A stretch of 25,076 bases of DNA from DATGKK01 sp035294725 (GCA_035294725.1 DATGKK010000051.1:1-25076), one strand, 5' to 3'. Counted from the stretch's first letter, positions 16,389 through 23,735 are shown. The notes: generated by a model from the letters alone, not told the origin. Numbers and translations are program-made.

Positions 16389-16394
16389 ATGGTA
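16389..16394 (-). promoter_or_regulatory. candidate -10 box for a leaderless purD transcript
   Basis: On the minus strand TACCAT ends 9 nt before the purD ATG and there is no ribosome binding site. It shares the 75-bp divergent region with the sigma factor promoter. Confidence 0.3.
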
Positions 16395-16425
16395 CGGTCG
16401 CTGCCAGCCCGCCGGCCAGCGAGTG

Positions 16426-16454
16426 ACATCCACGCCCTGGCCCGGCTCCGAATC
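16426..16454 (+). promoter_or_regulatory. SigK-like ECF promoter overlapping the sigma factor start
   Basis: ACATCC (16426-16431), a 17-bp spacer, and CGAATC (16449-16454) match the CCATCC...CGAAT type promoter that I recall for mycobacterial SigK. The -10 ends directly at the annotated ATG, so transcription would start about 16461. The in-frame GTG at 16464 (codon 4) would then be the leaderless start. Autoregulation is inferred. Confidence 0.4.
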
Positions 16455-17033
16455 ATGTCCGACGTGCCTACCGACCTCGCTGAGACCAGTGACGCCAGCC
16501 TCGTCATCGCCGTCGGGCGATGGCAGGAGGTCGCGCTCGCCGAGCTGTACCGGCGCCACGCGGGAGCGGTCTACGGCCTCGCCCGCCGGCTCCTTCGAGA
16601 CGAGCGACTCGCCGAGGAGGTGACCCAGGAGGTCTTCGTGAGGCTCTGGCAGGCGCCGGACCGCTTCGACCCGGCCCGTGGCTCCTTGCGCTCCTACCTC
16701 CTCAGCGTCACCCACGGCCGAGCGGTCGACCTGCTCCGCTCCGAGTCGAGCCGGCGGGCCCGCGAGGACCGCGCGGCGGCGACGGCGGAGGCTTCCTACG
16801 ACCTCGAGCACGAGATGATGGACCTCCTCACCGCGGAGCGCGTGCGGGAGGCAGTGGCGTCCCTCCCCCATGCCGAGCAGGAGGTCATCGAGCTCGCCTA
16901 CTTCGGCGGGCACACCTACCGTGAAGTCGCCCGCATCACGAACACCCCGGAGGGAACGACAAAGACGAGGATCCGCTCGGGGATGCGGAGGCTCCAGGCG
17001 GCGCTCGACGGAATCGAAGTGGAGGCACGGTGA
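16455..17033 (+). CDS. ECF sigma-70 factor, SigK-like
   Basis: A 192-residue extracytoplasmic-function sigma factor. Sigma region 2 spans about 24-95 (LAELYRRHAGAVYGLARRLL, EEVTQEVFVRLWQAPDRFDPARGSLRSYLL, HGRAVDLLRSE) and region 4 about 123-182 (SLPHAEQEVIELAYFGGHTYREVARITNTPEGTTKTRI). FDPARGSLRSYLLSVTHGRAVD and the neighbouring RskA-type anti-sigma gene place it near the SigK/SigL group. It directs RNA polymerase to a small regulon when released from the membrane anti-sigma factor. I give the ATG at 16455; an alternative is the GTG at 16464 if the promoter reading is right. Its stop overlaps the GTG start of the anti-sigma gene by four bases (GTGA), so the two are made in fixed ratio. Confidence 0.9.
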   Translation: MSDVPTDLAETSDASLVIAVGRWQEVALAELYRRHAGAVYGLARRLLRDERLAEEVTQEVFVRLWQAPDRFDPARGSLRSYLLSVTHGRAVDLLRSESSRRAREDRAAATAEASYDLEHEMMDLLTAERVREAVASLPHAEQEVIELAYFGGHTYREVARITNTPEGTTKTRIRSGMRRLQAALDGIEVEAR

Positions 17034-17824
17034 ACCACGAGGAAGCAGCGACGCTGCTCGCGGCCTACGCCCTCGACGCGCTGCCCGATGACGAGGTCGC
17101 CGCGCTCGAGGAGCACCTGGCCCGCTGCCCGAGCTGCCGGAGCGAGGTGGACGGGCACCGCCGCACTGCCGCGCTGCTCGGCGACGTCGGGGCGCCGGCG
17201 CCCGAGGGGCTCTGGGATCGGATCGCAGCCGACATCGCCGGCGGGGCGCGTCCGGTGAGCGCACCGGACCTCCCGCCCGTCGCGACGCGCCGCCTCGTCG
17301 CGGTGCCCGCGCTTGACGAGGTCCCCCAGGCCGCACCCGCACGGCCCGCTCGCTGGCCCCTCACGGGGGCGCTCGCGGCAGCGGCTGCTGCCGTCGTCCT
17401 CGCCGCGGTGCTGCTGACGCAGGTGCTGAACGTCGACTCACAGGTGCAGCACCTTCGCTCGGCACTGCGGAGCACAGGGCTTGCCACCGCCATCGTCGCC
17501 GCCGACAACGGGCCCCACCGGACGATCGAGCTGACCTCCGCGACGACCTCTGGCCGCCACACGGTCGTGCGGGTGCTCGAGAGCTCCGACGGGACGGCGT
17601 ACTGGGTCTGGTCGTCGATGGCGAAGCTGCCGGTGGGACGGACCTACCAGATCTGGGGTCTTTCCCACGGCAAGATCGTCTCGCTCGGCCTGGCGGGGAA
17701 CGACCCGCACGCATACTCGGTGTTCCGGGTCGAGCCCGGCATCACCGAGCTGATGGTCACCGCAGAGCCGGCGGGCGGCACCCCGGTGCCGACGGGCCCG
17801 GTGCTCGCCGCCGGCACGCTCTGA
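17030..17824 (+). CDS. RskA-family anti-sigma factor with zinc-finger and single membrane segment
   Basis: A 264-residue membrane protein with a GTG start. The cytoplasmic N-terminus has the anti-sigma zinc motif H29-x3-C33-x2-C36 (EEHLARCPSC) that grips the sigma factor. One membrane segment lies at about 109-133 (WPLTGALAAAAAAVVLAAVLL). The outer domain (about 140-264) is an RskA C-terminal domain, with RTYQIWGLSHGKIVSLGLAG and TAEPAGGTPVPTGPVLAAGTL. In this family, regulated proteolysis of the outer domain frees the sigma factor. The signal is unknown. The start overlaps the sigma stop by four bases. The gene converges on the ferritin-like gene, separated by about 100 bp that hold hairpins. 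Confidence 0.92.
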   Translation: MNHEEAATLLAAYALDALPDDEVAALEEHLARCPSCRSEVDGHRRTAALLGDVGAPAPEGLWDRIAADIAGGARPVSAPDLPPVATRRLVAVPALDEVPQAAPARPARWPLTGALAAAAAAVVLAAVLLTQVLNVDSQVQHLRSALRSTGLATAIVAADNGPHRTIELTSATTSGRHTVVRVLESSDGTAYWVWSSMAKLPVGRTYQIWGLSHGKIVSLGLAGNDPHAYSVFRVEPGITELMVTAEPAGGTPVPTGPVLAAGTL

Positions 17825-17860
17825 TCTGGCGGCTCACCGCTCCTGTTCGAAGGCAGCCCA

Positions 17861-17972
17861 GCCCCAACGGCTGCTGCGCGGGGGGTACACGGCAACGGCT
17901 GAGCCGACGGGGTCGGCCGGCGCTGGCTCAGGCTGCGAGTGCCGCAGGGCCGCCCGCGCGAGCCGTTGGGGC
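17861..17972. repeat. 12-bp inverted repeat with CAACGGCT core
   Basis: GCCCCAACGGCT (17861-17872) and AGCCGTTGGGGC (17961-17972) are exact reverse complements, 88 bp apart. A further CAACGGCT lies at 17893-17900. The right arm falls inside the 3' end of the ferritin-like gene. The same octamer occurs twice before the LuxR-hydrolase gene (21546 and 21576). Confidence 0.6.
17899..17931. terminator. hairpin between convergent anti-sigma and ferritin-like genes
   Basis: GCCGAC-GGG-GTCGGC (17903-17917) forms a 6-bp stem, and CTGAGCC (17899-17905) can alternatively pair with GGCTCAG (17925-17931). The structure overlaps the ferritin-like stop codon and lies 75 bp after the anti-sigma stop. There is no T-run, as is common in high-GC genomes. 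Confidence 0.4.
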
Positions 17973-18743
17973 GAGGTCGGAGACCGCCTTCTCCAGCAGG
18001 TGCAGCCCGGAGAGCCCCGGGAGCCGGTCGATCTGACGATCGACCCTCTGCGCCGCTTCAAGGCCGTCACGGTCTCCGAACAGGTGGGTGGCAAGGAAGC
18101 GGACCTCGGCCTGCGGCATGACGCCCGAGCCGACCGGTCCCCAGAAGCGCTGCAAGGCGGCCCGAGTCACCCGACGGGCGACGCGGCTCGCGCCGAGCAG
18201 CTCCCTGGCCGTGCTCGAGTAGAAGTCGATGTGGCGACCCTCCTGCCGCATGATCCTCCGCAGGAGCAGGGTAAGGACGGGGTTGCCGGCGCGAGCAGCC
18301 AGGCGGGCGTAGCCAGCCTGCGTCGTCCACTCGTTCACCGCTCCCCACGCCATGTGGACGGCCGGCAGCTGCGGGCAGACGGCCGAGAGGCCCGCGAACA
18401 GCACGGGCCGGATGCTGTCCCGCCACCCGAGCGAGGTCCGCAGCGGCACGAGGCGTGCGGCACCTCCGGGCTCGCCGTGGGCGGCGAGCACGCGGGCGAT
18501 CGCCTCGCCGTGCCAGTGCTCCTCGTAGCTCCAGCAGGCGAGGAAGGCCGTGATGGCGGCATCCCGGTGGGCCCTTGTCACGAGAAGGTCCCGCAGGTAG
18601 CAGGCGGTGTGCCCCTCGACGTCGTGCATGTAGCGCAGGCAGCGCAACGTGGCAGGGTCGAGGGGCGAGCTGCGGAACTGCTCGAAGTCGATCCCGTCGA
18701 GGTCGAGGCGGGCAGAGCGGTCGGTGAGGGTTTCGGTCCTCAT
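17928..18743 (-). CDS. di-iron ferritin-like protein
   Basis: A 271-residue, mostly helical protein. It shows the full ligand pattern of ferritin-like di-iron proteins: E43 (DVEGHTACY), E75-x-x-H78 (SYEEHWHGEA), E138 (AVNEWTTQAGY) and E168-x-x-H171 (RQEGRHIDFY), that is E...ExxH...E...ExxH. This set is shared by acyl-ACP desaturases, ribonucleotide reductase R2-like oxidases and other O2-activating proteins; EGRHIDFYSS recalls the desaturase-like group. The reaction is unknown; oxidation of a lipid or a small molecule is possible. I give the ATG at 18743. The frame continues upstream with LSFLAEPIWRALLLRISRM, which looks like a real helix, so a GTG near 18817 overlapping the previous gene is an alternative start. 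It follows the MBL-fold gene by 50 bp and is probably co-transcribed with it. Confidence 0.75.
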   Translation of the reverse strand: MRTETLTDRSARLDLDGIDFEQFRSSPLDPATLRCLRYMHDVEGHTACYLRDLLVTRAHRDAAITAFLACWSYEEHWHGEAIARVLAAHGEPGGAARLVPLRTSLGWRDSIRPVLFAGLSAVCPQLPAVHMAWGAVNEWTTQAGYARLAARAGNPVLTLLLRRIMRQEGRHIDFYSSTARELLGASRVARRVTRAALQRFWGPVGSGVMPQAEVRFLATHLFGDRDGLEAAQRVDRQIDRLPGLSGLHLLEKAVSDLAPTARAGGPAALAA

Positions 18744-18793
18744 GCGAGATATCCGGAGCAGCAGGGCTCGCCAGATGGGCTCCGCCAGGAAGC

Positions 18794-19603
18794 TCAGCTG
18801 CGGGACCTCACCCACTCGACCTGCAGCGCGTGCTGGTGCCGCAGCCACGCTGGGCTCATCCGCTCCTCGGCGACGGGCCGGCCCGAGGCAAGATCGTCGA
18901 GGTACCTGCGGTCGAGGTCGATGCGCCGCAGGAGCTCCTCCCGGCCGCCGGGGGTGCCATGGCCGGGAATGAACGCCTCCACCCGAGGAGCGAGCCGGGC
19001 GTAGAGCCGGAGCGCCTCCTCGTAGTCCGAGAGCGGGTCCCGGGCCTCGAGGTCGAGGCTCGGGATCTCGATGTCGGAGACCATGTCGCCGGCGATGAGC
19101 ACGCCGGCGGGGGCGAGGAACAAGCCGGCGTGTCCGGGTGCGTGGGCCCGGTGCTCGACGACCTCGACGTCGATCGCCGCGACCGCACGATCGGTCGGAA
19201 GGGGCCACGCTCCCCCACTGTCGGCGACGTCGGTCAGGATCCCGCACAGCTCCAGGTCGTGGCCCGGGCACTCCTGCTCGATGTAGCGCCGCAGCTCGGC
19301 CAGCTCCCGCCGGCAGGTCTCGACGTTGTCGCGCACGGCGAAGCGGGGCACGTCGGGGCCGAGCCGGCGCGACCACAGGACGTGGTCCCAGTGGGCGTGA
19401 GTGGACCATCCCGCGGCGACCTCCAAGCCCGCCTCCCGGGTGAAGTCCGCCACCGCGGCGAGGTCCGGCGGCTCCATCGCGGGGTCGACGACGAGGCAGG
19501 TGCCCCGAGTGAGCTCGACCACCGTCGTCGTCGTCATCGCCCGGGCGCTCGTGTGGACATGCACTCCCTCGGCGACCTGCTCGAACCCGGCACCTGCGGT
19601 CAT
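18794..19603 (-). CDS. metallo-beta-lactamase-fold hydrolase
   Basis: A 269-residue MBL-fold enzyme with every metal ligand in place: H69-A-H71-W-D73-H74 (STHAHWDHVLW), H158 (APGHAGLF), D173 (IAGDMVSD) and H215 (FIPGHGTP). Such enzymes are dinuclear zinc or iron hydrolases. The late PGHG and compact layout resemble the glyoxalase II / quorum-lactonase-like branch rather than RNases. No signal peptide is seen, so it should be cytoplasmic. The start is the ATG at 19603; residues upstream in the same frame are low-complexity and not protein-like. The next gene, a di-iron ferritin-like protein, begins 50 bp after its stop. Pairing of these two metal enzymes suggests a shared oxidative or detoxifying step, which is inference. 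Confidence 0.85.
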   Translation of the reverse strand: MTAGAGFEQVAEGVHVHTSARAMTTTTVVELTRGTCLVVDPAMEPPDLAAVADFTREAGLEVAAGWSTHAHWDHVLWSRRLGPDVPRFAVRDNVETCRRELAELRRYIEQECPGHDLELCGILTDVADSGGAWPLPTDRAVAAIDVEVVEHRAHAPGHAGLFLAPAGVLIAGDMVSDIEIPSLDLEARDPLSDYEEALRLYARLAPRVEAFIPGHGTPGGREELLRRIDLDRRYLDDLASGRPVAEERMSPAWLRHQHALQVEWVRSRS

Positions 19604-19901
19604 CGGCCCAGTCTGCACGGTTGACGGCGGCGCGGGCAGATCCTGCAGGGGCTGCTCGTTCCGGGAGCACGGCGGCGGCCGCAACGCCGCCCTCACCATG
19701 ACGACCCGAGAGGAGCTCAGGCTGCCGACGTGCACCGGTGAGCGGGCGCATCCGGCCGCCGACCATGACGCACCGGCACGGGGTGTGGTCAACTCCCGCC
19801 CGGGCCCCATCCGACCGCCTCGGCAGAGCCGGCAGGGCGGTCATGCGGTGGTCCGCCACCGATCACCCGAGCTCCTGCACCCGGGTCACCGCGATGTGGC
19901 C
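19604..19901. other. 298-bp gap without a recognisable gene
   Basis: This stretch lies between the start of the MBL-fold gene and the stop of the GNAT gene. All frames give Arg/Pro/Gly-rich translations without motifs. It should hold the promoter of the MBL-ferritin unit; CAGACT ends 6 nt before the MBL start. No repeat or RNA element is recognised. Confidence 0.4.
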
Positions 19902-20759
19902 TCAGTAGAGGATCGACGGCAACCATCCGCCGGCCGGCTCGCTGTACGGGCCGGTCGACATGAGGGTCATCACCTGCACGACCCGGAGCCCCTCACCGAG
20001 GCAGAAGGTGAAGAGCCGCTGGTTCCGGAGCGGCACCAGGATCCCTGGACCGCCGAGCTCGGCCGCAGCCCCGATGAGTGCGGCGATGTCGTCGGTCGTC
20101 TCACCAACGCTGTGGGTGAAGAAGCCGAGGCCGATCGAGTAGCCCGTGATCCGCCCGTCGTGCTCGACCACGAGCAGCCCGCCGGCGGAGATGGCATCGG
20201 CGACCTCGCCGGAACGATCGTGACCGTGCACCGCCGTGCAGATCCGGTTGCAGTCGGCCGCGTCGGCGGCGGTGCCGGAGCGGACTGAGTATCCCTCGAC
20301 GCTCCTTCTCGGCGGAGGACCCTGCATGCAGGCAAGCGGTTCGCGGACCGCAAAGCCGAGCTTCGCGTACAGCGACAGGGAGCGGTTGTGGTAGGCGGCC
20401 TGCACGAGGCGAACCCCGAGGGCTCGCCGTTCGGCCGCCCTGTCCATGACGGCAGCCATGAGCTGGCGGCCGAGCGAGGAGTCCTGGACGGCTGGGGCGA
20501 CCGTGATGGGACCGACTCCGGCGACTGCGGAGCGCTCGTCCAAGAAGTTCGAGCCGACCACCTCGCCGTCGACTTCCGCCACCACCGAGTAGAAGCCGGG
20601 ATGCGACAGCATCATCGACACGGTGGCCACCGCCGCGTCACGCGTGGGAAAGTCGCAGGGAAACGAGTGCGCCGAGGAGATCGCGGCGAACGCCTCGTGG
20701 CAGATCCGCCCGCAGGCGCTGGCGTCGTCAGGGTTGCCGCGCCGAAGTTGCACGTGCAT
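19902..20759 (-). CDS. tandem GNAT N-acetyltransferase
   Basis: A 285-residue protein. Residues 1-145 or so are a GNAT domain: an N-terminal LRRGNPDDASACGRICHEAF, VVGSNFLDE, the acetyl-CoA segment ITVAPAVQDSSLGRQLM (about 85-101) and the closing YAKLGF (131-136). The pyrophosphate loop reads QDSSLG rather than QxxGxG, so one glycine is replaced. Residues about 156-285 start again with YSVRSGTAADAADCNRICTAV and carry GRITGYSIGLGFF, a second GNAT-like fold that lacks a clear CoA loop. GNAT proteins acetylate amines of small molecules or proteins; the substrate is unknown. The ATG at 20759 is preceded by GGGAGGAACCAGGAACG, a good ribosome binding site. It follows the zinc-ribbon gene by 75 bp on the same strand. 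Confidence 0.85.
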   Translation of the reverse strand: MHVQLRRGNPDDASACGRICHEAFAAISSAHSFPCDFPTRDAAVATVSMMLSHPGFYSVVAEVDGEVVGSNFLDERSAVAGVGPITVAPAVQDSSLGRQLMAAVMDRAAERRALGVRLVQAAYHNRSLSLYAKLGFAVREPLACMQGPPPRRSVEGYSVRSGTAADAADCNRICTAVHGHDRSGEVADAISAGGLLVVEHDGRITGYSIGLGFFTHSVGETTDDIAALIGAAAELGGPGILVPLRNQRLFTFCLGEGLRVVQVMTLMSTGPYSEPAGGWLPSILY

Positions 20760-20834
20760 CGTTCCTGGTTCCTCCCGATGGATGGGTGGCGTTGGCCGGT
20801 GGCAGGTTCGTGACAGGGCCGTGCAGCGAACCGC

Positions 20835-21380
20835 TCACCTGGCGACGTGCTGCAGCCGGAAGACGTCGGCCAGCTCACGTCCGCAGGCGGAGCACTGCTC
20901 GGCGGGCAGAGCGGTCTCGGCACCACAGGCGTCGCAGTAGGCGTGGCGAGGTCGCTCCTCGACCGGGGCGAAGATGCCGGCGAAGTGGGTGTACTCGAAA
21001 GAGCGCTCGTGCATGTCCCTGATGGCGTCAAGATGCGGGCGGCTCTTGGCGAACGCCTGGGCGTCGGCGACCGTCCTCCACAACGCGAGGGCCCAATTGG
21101 CCGCGCCGTCGAAGAAGGCGATCATCCTGATGAAACCGGGCCACTCGCTGGCCGCCTTGGAGGTGAGCGCCACCTGGTACCAAAAGCGCTGGCTGCGGTC
21201 CTCGTCGACCATCGTCATGTGCAGCAGCAAGACGGCCCCAGCACCTTCGGGACCGAGGTTGCCGTCCGGGCCGTCGAAGGCCACCACCGGGATCGGCGTC
21301 TGGCGGAGTCCTGCGATGTCGCCGAAGAGCCTCTCATTGGCTGCATCCGGCGGGAATACCTGCAGCGTGGGTGCCGGCAT
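20835..21380 (-). CDS. uncharacterised protein with C-terminal zinc ribbon
   Basis: A 181-residue protein. The middle (about 48-138) looks like a dimeric alpha/beta-barrel fold of the monooxygenase-like or DUF3291-like kind (AVLLLHMTMVDEDR, NWALALWRTVADAQAFAKS, HLDAIRDMHERSFEYTHFAGIF); this is a weak structural guess. The end has a zinc ribbon with C149-x2-C152 and C163-x2-C166 (CDACG, CSACG). I chose the ATG at 21380 because AAAGGGG lies about 10 nt before it; a GTG three codons upstream would touch that site. It is divergent from the LuxR-hydrolase gene across 203 bp and may be controlled by it. I do not recognise a named family. Confidence 0.75.
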   Translation of the reverse strand: MPAPTLQVFPPDAANERLFGDIAGLRQTPIPVVAFDGPDGNLGPEGAGAVLLLHMTMVDEDRSQRFWYQVALTSKAASEWPGFIRMIAFFDGAANWALALWRTVADAQAFAKSRPHLDAIRDMHERSFEYTHFAGIFAPVEERPRHAYCDACGAETALPAEQCSACGRELADVFRLQHVAR

Positions 21381-21545
21381 GGTGACCACCCCTTTCGGAA
21401 GGTTGACGCTCGCCGAAGGTGCTCAAGTGACGCCTCGAGCAGTGGGACATCGCATCACCACTCCTCTCAGCCGGAGTGCCGCAGAGGATCCGTACACCTT
21501 CGCGCACGGGCGCATCGTCGGCATTCGGAGGCACTGCGTCAAGAG

Positions 21546-21583
21546 CAACGGCTCCAGGAGCTACGTAGGATTACGCAACGGCT
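21546..21583 (+). repeat. direct CAACGGCT repeat before the LuxR-hydrolase gene
   Basis: CAACGGCT occurs at 21546-21553 and 21576-21583, exactly 30 bp apart (about three helical turns). The second copy abuts the ATG. A TACGTA palindrome (21562-21567) and a -10-like TAGGAT (21566-21571) lie between. This arrangement could be an autoregulatory binding site. Confidence 0.45.
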
Positions 21584-22672
21584 ATGACCGAGCACCGCCG
21601 GTCGAGGGGCGAGGTGAGGGTCGGCAGGACCGCGTCCGGAATCGCCTACGAGGTGCCGGCGGACGGCTATCCCGATCTGCTGCTCATCCAGGATGGGCTG
21701 CTGCCCATGGTCGCCCTGGCGAGGTTCCCACCCTACGAGGCCTTCCTGCGACGCCTGGGCACGCTCGGCCGGGTCATCTGCTTCGACCGTCGCGGCATTG
21801 GCGCATCGGCGAGAGCGGGACGTGACCGGCCATTCGGGCTGGCCGACTGGGCCGACGACGCCCGCGAGGTGCTCGCTGCCACCACGTCGGTCCCGGCGAT
21901 CGTCGTCGCTCTCGCCGAAGGGGCCATGACCGCGATCGCCCTCGCCGCGCGACATCCCGAGAGCGTGGCCGCCCTGGTGCTGATCAATGCCACGCCGGGA
22001 CCGTCGCTCGGACCGCTTGCCCTCCGGGGCGAGGGTCCTCGCCACATCGAGTACCTGCGCTCCACGCTGTCGCAGGGCTGGATCGCAGACCTTCCGGGTC
22101 TCGAGCTGGTCGCCCCCAGCATGGAGCGCGACCCAAGCTTCCCGAGGTGGCTCACCGACGCCTTCCGCGAAGCGGGGGACGCTCGCCGCTTCCTCCCCGT
22201 CTTCGACCTGGCCCTCCGCTCAGACGTCCGGGGCTGTCTCGGGGGGGTGAGGTCGCCGACGATGGTGCTCCACCGGCGGCACGACCGGTGGTTCGCGACC
22301 GACCACGGGCGCCTCGTCGCCCGTGCCATCGCCGGCGCTCGCTACGTCGAGCTACCGGGGGCTGACCACGCTCCCTACATCGGCTCCAGCGACGACCTGC
22401 TGAGCGCCATTCGCTGGTTCGTCGCCGACCAGCTCCCTGCGCTCGTGGTCGGCCCGCAGGTCGCGACGGACCCGCCCGACCAGCGCCTCACCCCGAGGCA
22501 AGCGGAGGTGGTGCGCATGGTGCGCGCCGGGCTGACCGACCACGAGGTGGCGCTCCGGATGGGCCTCAGTCCCCGAACGGTCCAAAAGCACCTCGAGCTC
22601 GCCTTTCGACGCCTCCATGTCAGAAATCGCACGGCGGCAGCGGCGCGCTTCGACCGCGGCGAGCCAACCTGA
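21584..22672 (+). CDS. LuxR-type regulator fused to a nucleophile-less alpha/beta-hydrolase domain
   Basis: A 362-residue protein. Residues about 15-285 form an alpha/beta-hydrolase fold (LGRVICFDRRGIGASARAG, VAALVLINATPG, PTMVLHRRHDRW, and H262 in LPGADHAPYIG). The nucleophile elbow, normally GxSxG, reads A109-L-A111-E-G113, so the serine is replaced by alanine, and the usual HG oxyanion motif is QDG (36-38). Residues about 300-356 are a GerE/LuxR DNA-binding domain: LTPRQAEVVRMVRAGLTDHE, then VALRMGLSPRTVQKHLELAF. The hydrolase part is thus probably a ligand sensor, comparable to hydrolase-like domains fused to adenylate cyclases in actinobacteria. The start at 21584 directly follows a CAACGGCT box. 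It is divergent from the zinc-ribbon and GNAT genes. Confidence 0.88.
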   Translation: MTEHRRSRGEVRVGRTASGIAYEVPADGYPDLLLIQDGLLPMVALARFPPYEAFLRRLGTLGRVICFDRRGIGASARAGRDRPFGLADWADDAREVLAATTSVPAIVVALAEGAMTAIALAARHPESVAALVLINATPGPSLGPLALRGEGPRHIEYLRSTLSQGWIADLPGLELVAPSMERDPSFPRWLTDAFREAGDARRFLPVFDLALRSDVRGCLGGVRSPTMVLHRRHDRWFATDHGRLVARAIAGARYVELPGADHAPYIGSSDDLLSAIRWFVADQLPALVVGPQVATDPPDQRLTPRQAEVVRMVRAGLTDHEVALRMGLSPRTVQKHLELAFRRLHVRNRTAAAARFDRGEPT

Positions 22673-22790
22673 AGCGAGCTGCGTGCCACGGGCCAGACGA
22701 CCCGACGGACCACGAGGGCGACCGTCACGACGAAGGGGCGACCGGCGGCGGCGCCTCGCCGGAAGCTGAACCCGACGACCGCCCCGACCT

Positions 22791-22836
22791 GGCCTCGGCT
22801 GCCCCCTACCCGCGTGGGTGACGAGGAGCCGAGGCC
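22791..22836. terminator. bidirectional hairpin between convergent LuxR-hydrolase and ArsR-SRPBCC genes
   Basis: GGCCTCGGCT (22791-22800) and AGCCGAGGCC (22827-22836) are exact 10-bp complements; within the 26-nt loop ACCC and GGGT can pair again. It lies 118 bp after one stop and 68 bp after the other. The rest of this 232-bp gap shows nothing convincing. Confidence 0.55.
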
Positions 22837-22904
22837 CACGGCGTCGTGATCGGCTCGACGACCGGCTCAGGGGACTGCTGTCTCGGGGAGATGGTGGACG
22901 AGGT

Positions 22905-23726
22905 TCATTGCGCGGTGCGGTCGATCCGGTGCGAGGGGAGCGCTTCGCCAGTCTCGAGCAGGGTCTTCAGGCTGGAGAGGAACACCGGCCAGCCGTTCCG
23001 GACCATGGTGGCAGCGGTGCTCCCCGGCTCGAAGTCGTCGTGGACGACGGTCAGCTTGACCAGCTCGCCGACCGGTTCGATGTCGAACGCGACCCGGGAG
23101 CGCCGCTCGGCGGCCAGCTTGGCGAACAGCTCGTCGTCAATGCGCAGATGCGCCTTCAGCTCAGGGGTGAAAGTGTGCCAGGTGTAGGCCAGGCGCCGGT
23201 AAGGATCTGACTCGAGGACCACCTGTTCGGGGTCGGCGATGCTGAGCCCCTGGTTGTCCCACACCATCGGAGAGCCGACCTTCCAGTCGGTGTCGAAGCT
23301 GGTTTGCCACCATCGGCGCGTGAACGCCGGTTCGGTGAGCGCCCTCCACAGCTGTTCGGGCGTGGTCTTGATGTAGGTCGTGTACACGAATTGCGGTTGC
23401 GACACGAGGGGATCCTCCAGGACTCGCTTGAGGTCGGCCAGGGCTTCGACTCGGTGGCGGTCGTAGCGGCCGATCCAACGTTCGGCGATCTCGTTGATCG
23501 GCACGGCGTTGAGGTAGTGGAGCTTCTCCCGACCCCGGCGGACGGTGCTCACCAGGTTGGCCGCTTCGAGGACGGCCAGGTGCTTGCTGACCGACTGCCG
23601 GGCCATGCCCAGCCCGTCGCAGAGCTGGCGCAACGTCTGGCCGTTGCGCCGGTTCAGCCGGTCCAGCAGCTCACGCCGGCTGGGATCGGCCAGCGCCTTG
23701 AAGACGTCGACGGGATCAGGCTCCAC
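22905..23726 (-). CDS. ArsR-family HTH regulator fused to an SRPBCC (AHSA1-like) domain
   Basis: A 273-residue two-domain protein with a GTG start. Residues 1-95 or so are an ArsR-type winged helix (VFKALADPSRRELLDRL, LRQLCDGLGMARQSVSKHLAVLEAANLV, REKLHYLNAVPINEIAERW). No metal-binding cysteine motif is present in the recognition helix. Residues about 112-260 form an SRPBCC domain of the AHSA1 kind (FVYTTYIKTTPEQLWRALTEPAFTRRWW, RVAFDIEPVGELVKLTVVHDDFEPG, GWPVFLSSLKTLLETGE), which has a hydrophobic ligand pocket. It is probably a one-component sensor of a hydrophobic molecule. The start lies 9 bp after the stop of a free-standing SRPBCC gene, so both share an operon and the promoter at 24222-24251. 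Confidence 0.9.
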   Translation of the reverse strand: MEPDPVDVFKALADPSRRELLDRLNRRNGQTLRQLCDGLGMARQSVSKHLAVLEAANLVSTVRRGREKLHYLNAVPINEIAERWIGRYDRHRVEALADLKRVLEDPLVSQPQFVYTTYIKTTPEQLWRALTEPAFTRRWWQTSFDTDWKVGSPMVWDNQGLSIADPEQVVLESDPYRRLAYTWHTFTPELKAHLRIDDELFAKLAAERRSRVAFDIEPVGELVKLTVVHDDFEPGSTAATMVRNGWPVFLSSLKTLLETGEALPSHRIDRTAQ

Positions 23727-23735
23727 TATCTCGTT

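Noticed and set aside
16344..16454. Longer start for the ECF sigma factor
   Set aside because: The extra residues are not family-like and would span the promoter motif and the divergent purD start region.
18744..19859. Minus-strand extension of the ferritin-like frame
   Set aside because: Most of it is out-of-frame reading of the MBL-fold gene; only the last 25 residues or so (LSFLAEPIWRALLLRISR) might be real.
22375..22839. Minus-strand frame with a hydrophobic stretch antisense to the LuxR gene end
   Set aside because: Most of it overlaps the well-supported LuxR domain, and it contains the convergent hairpin; no motif was found.
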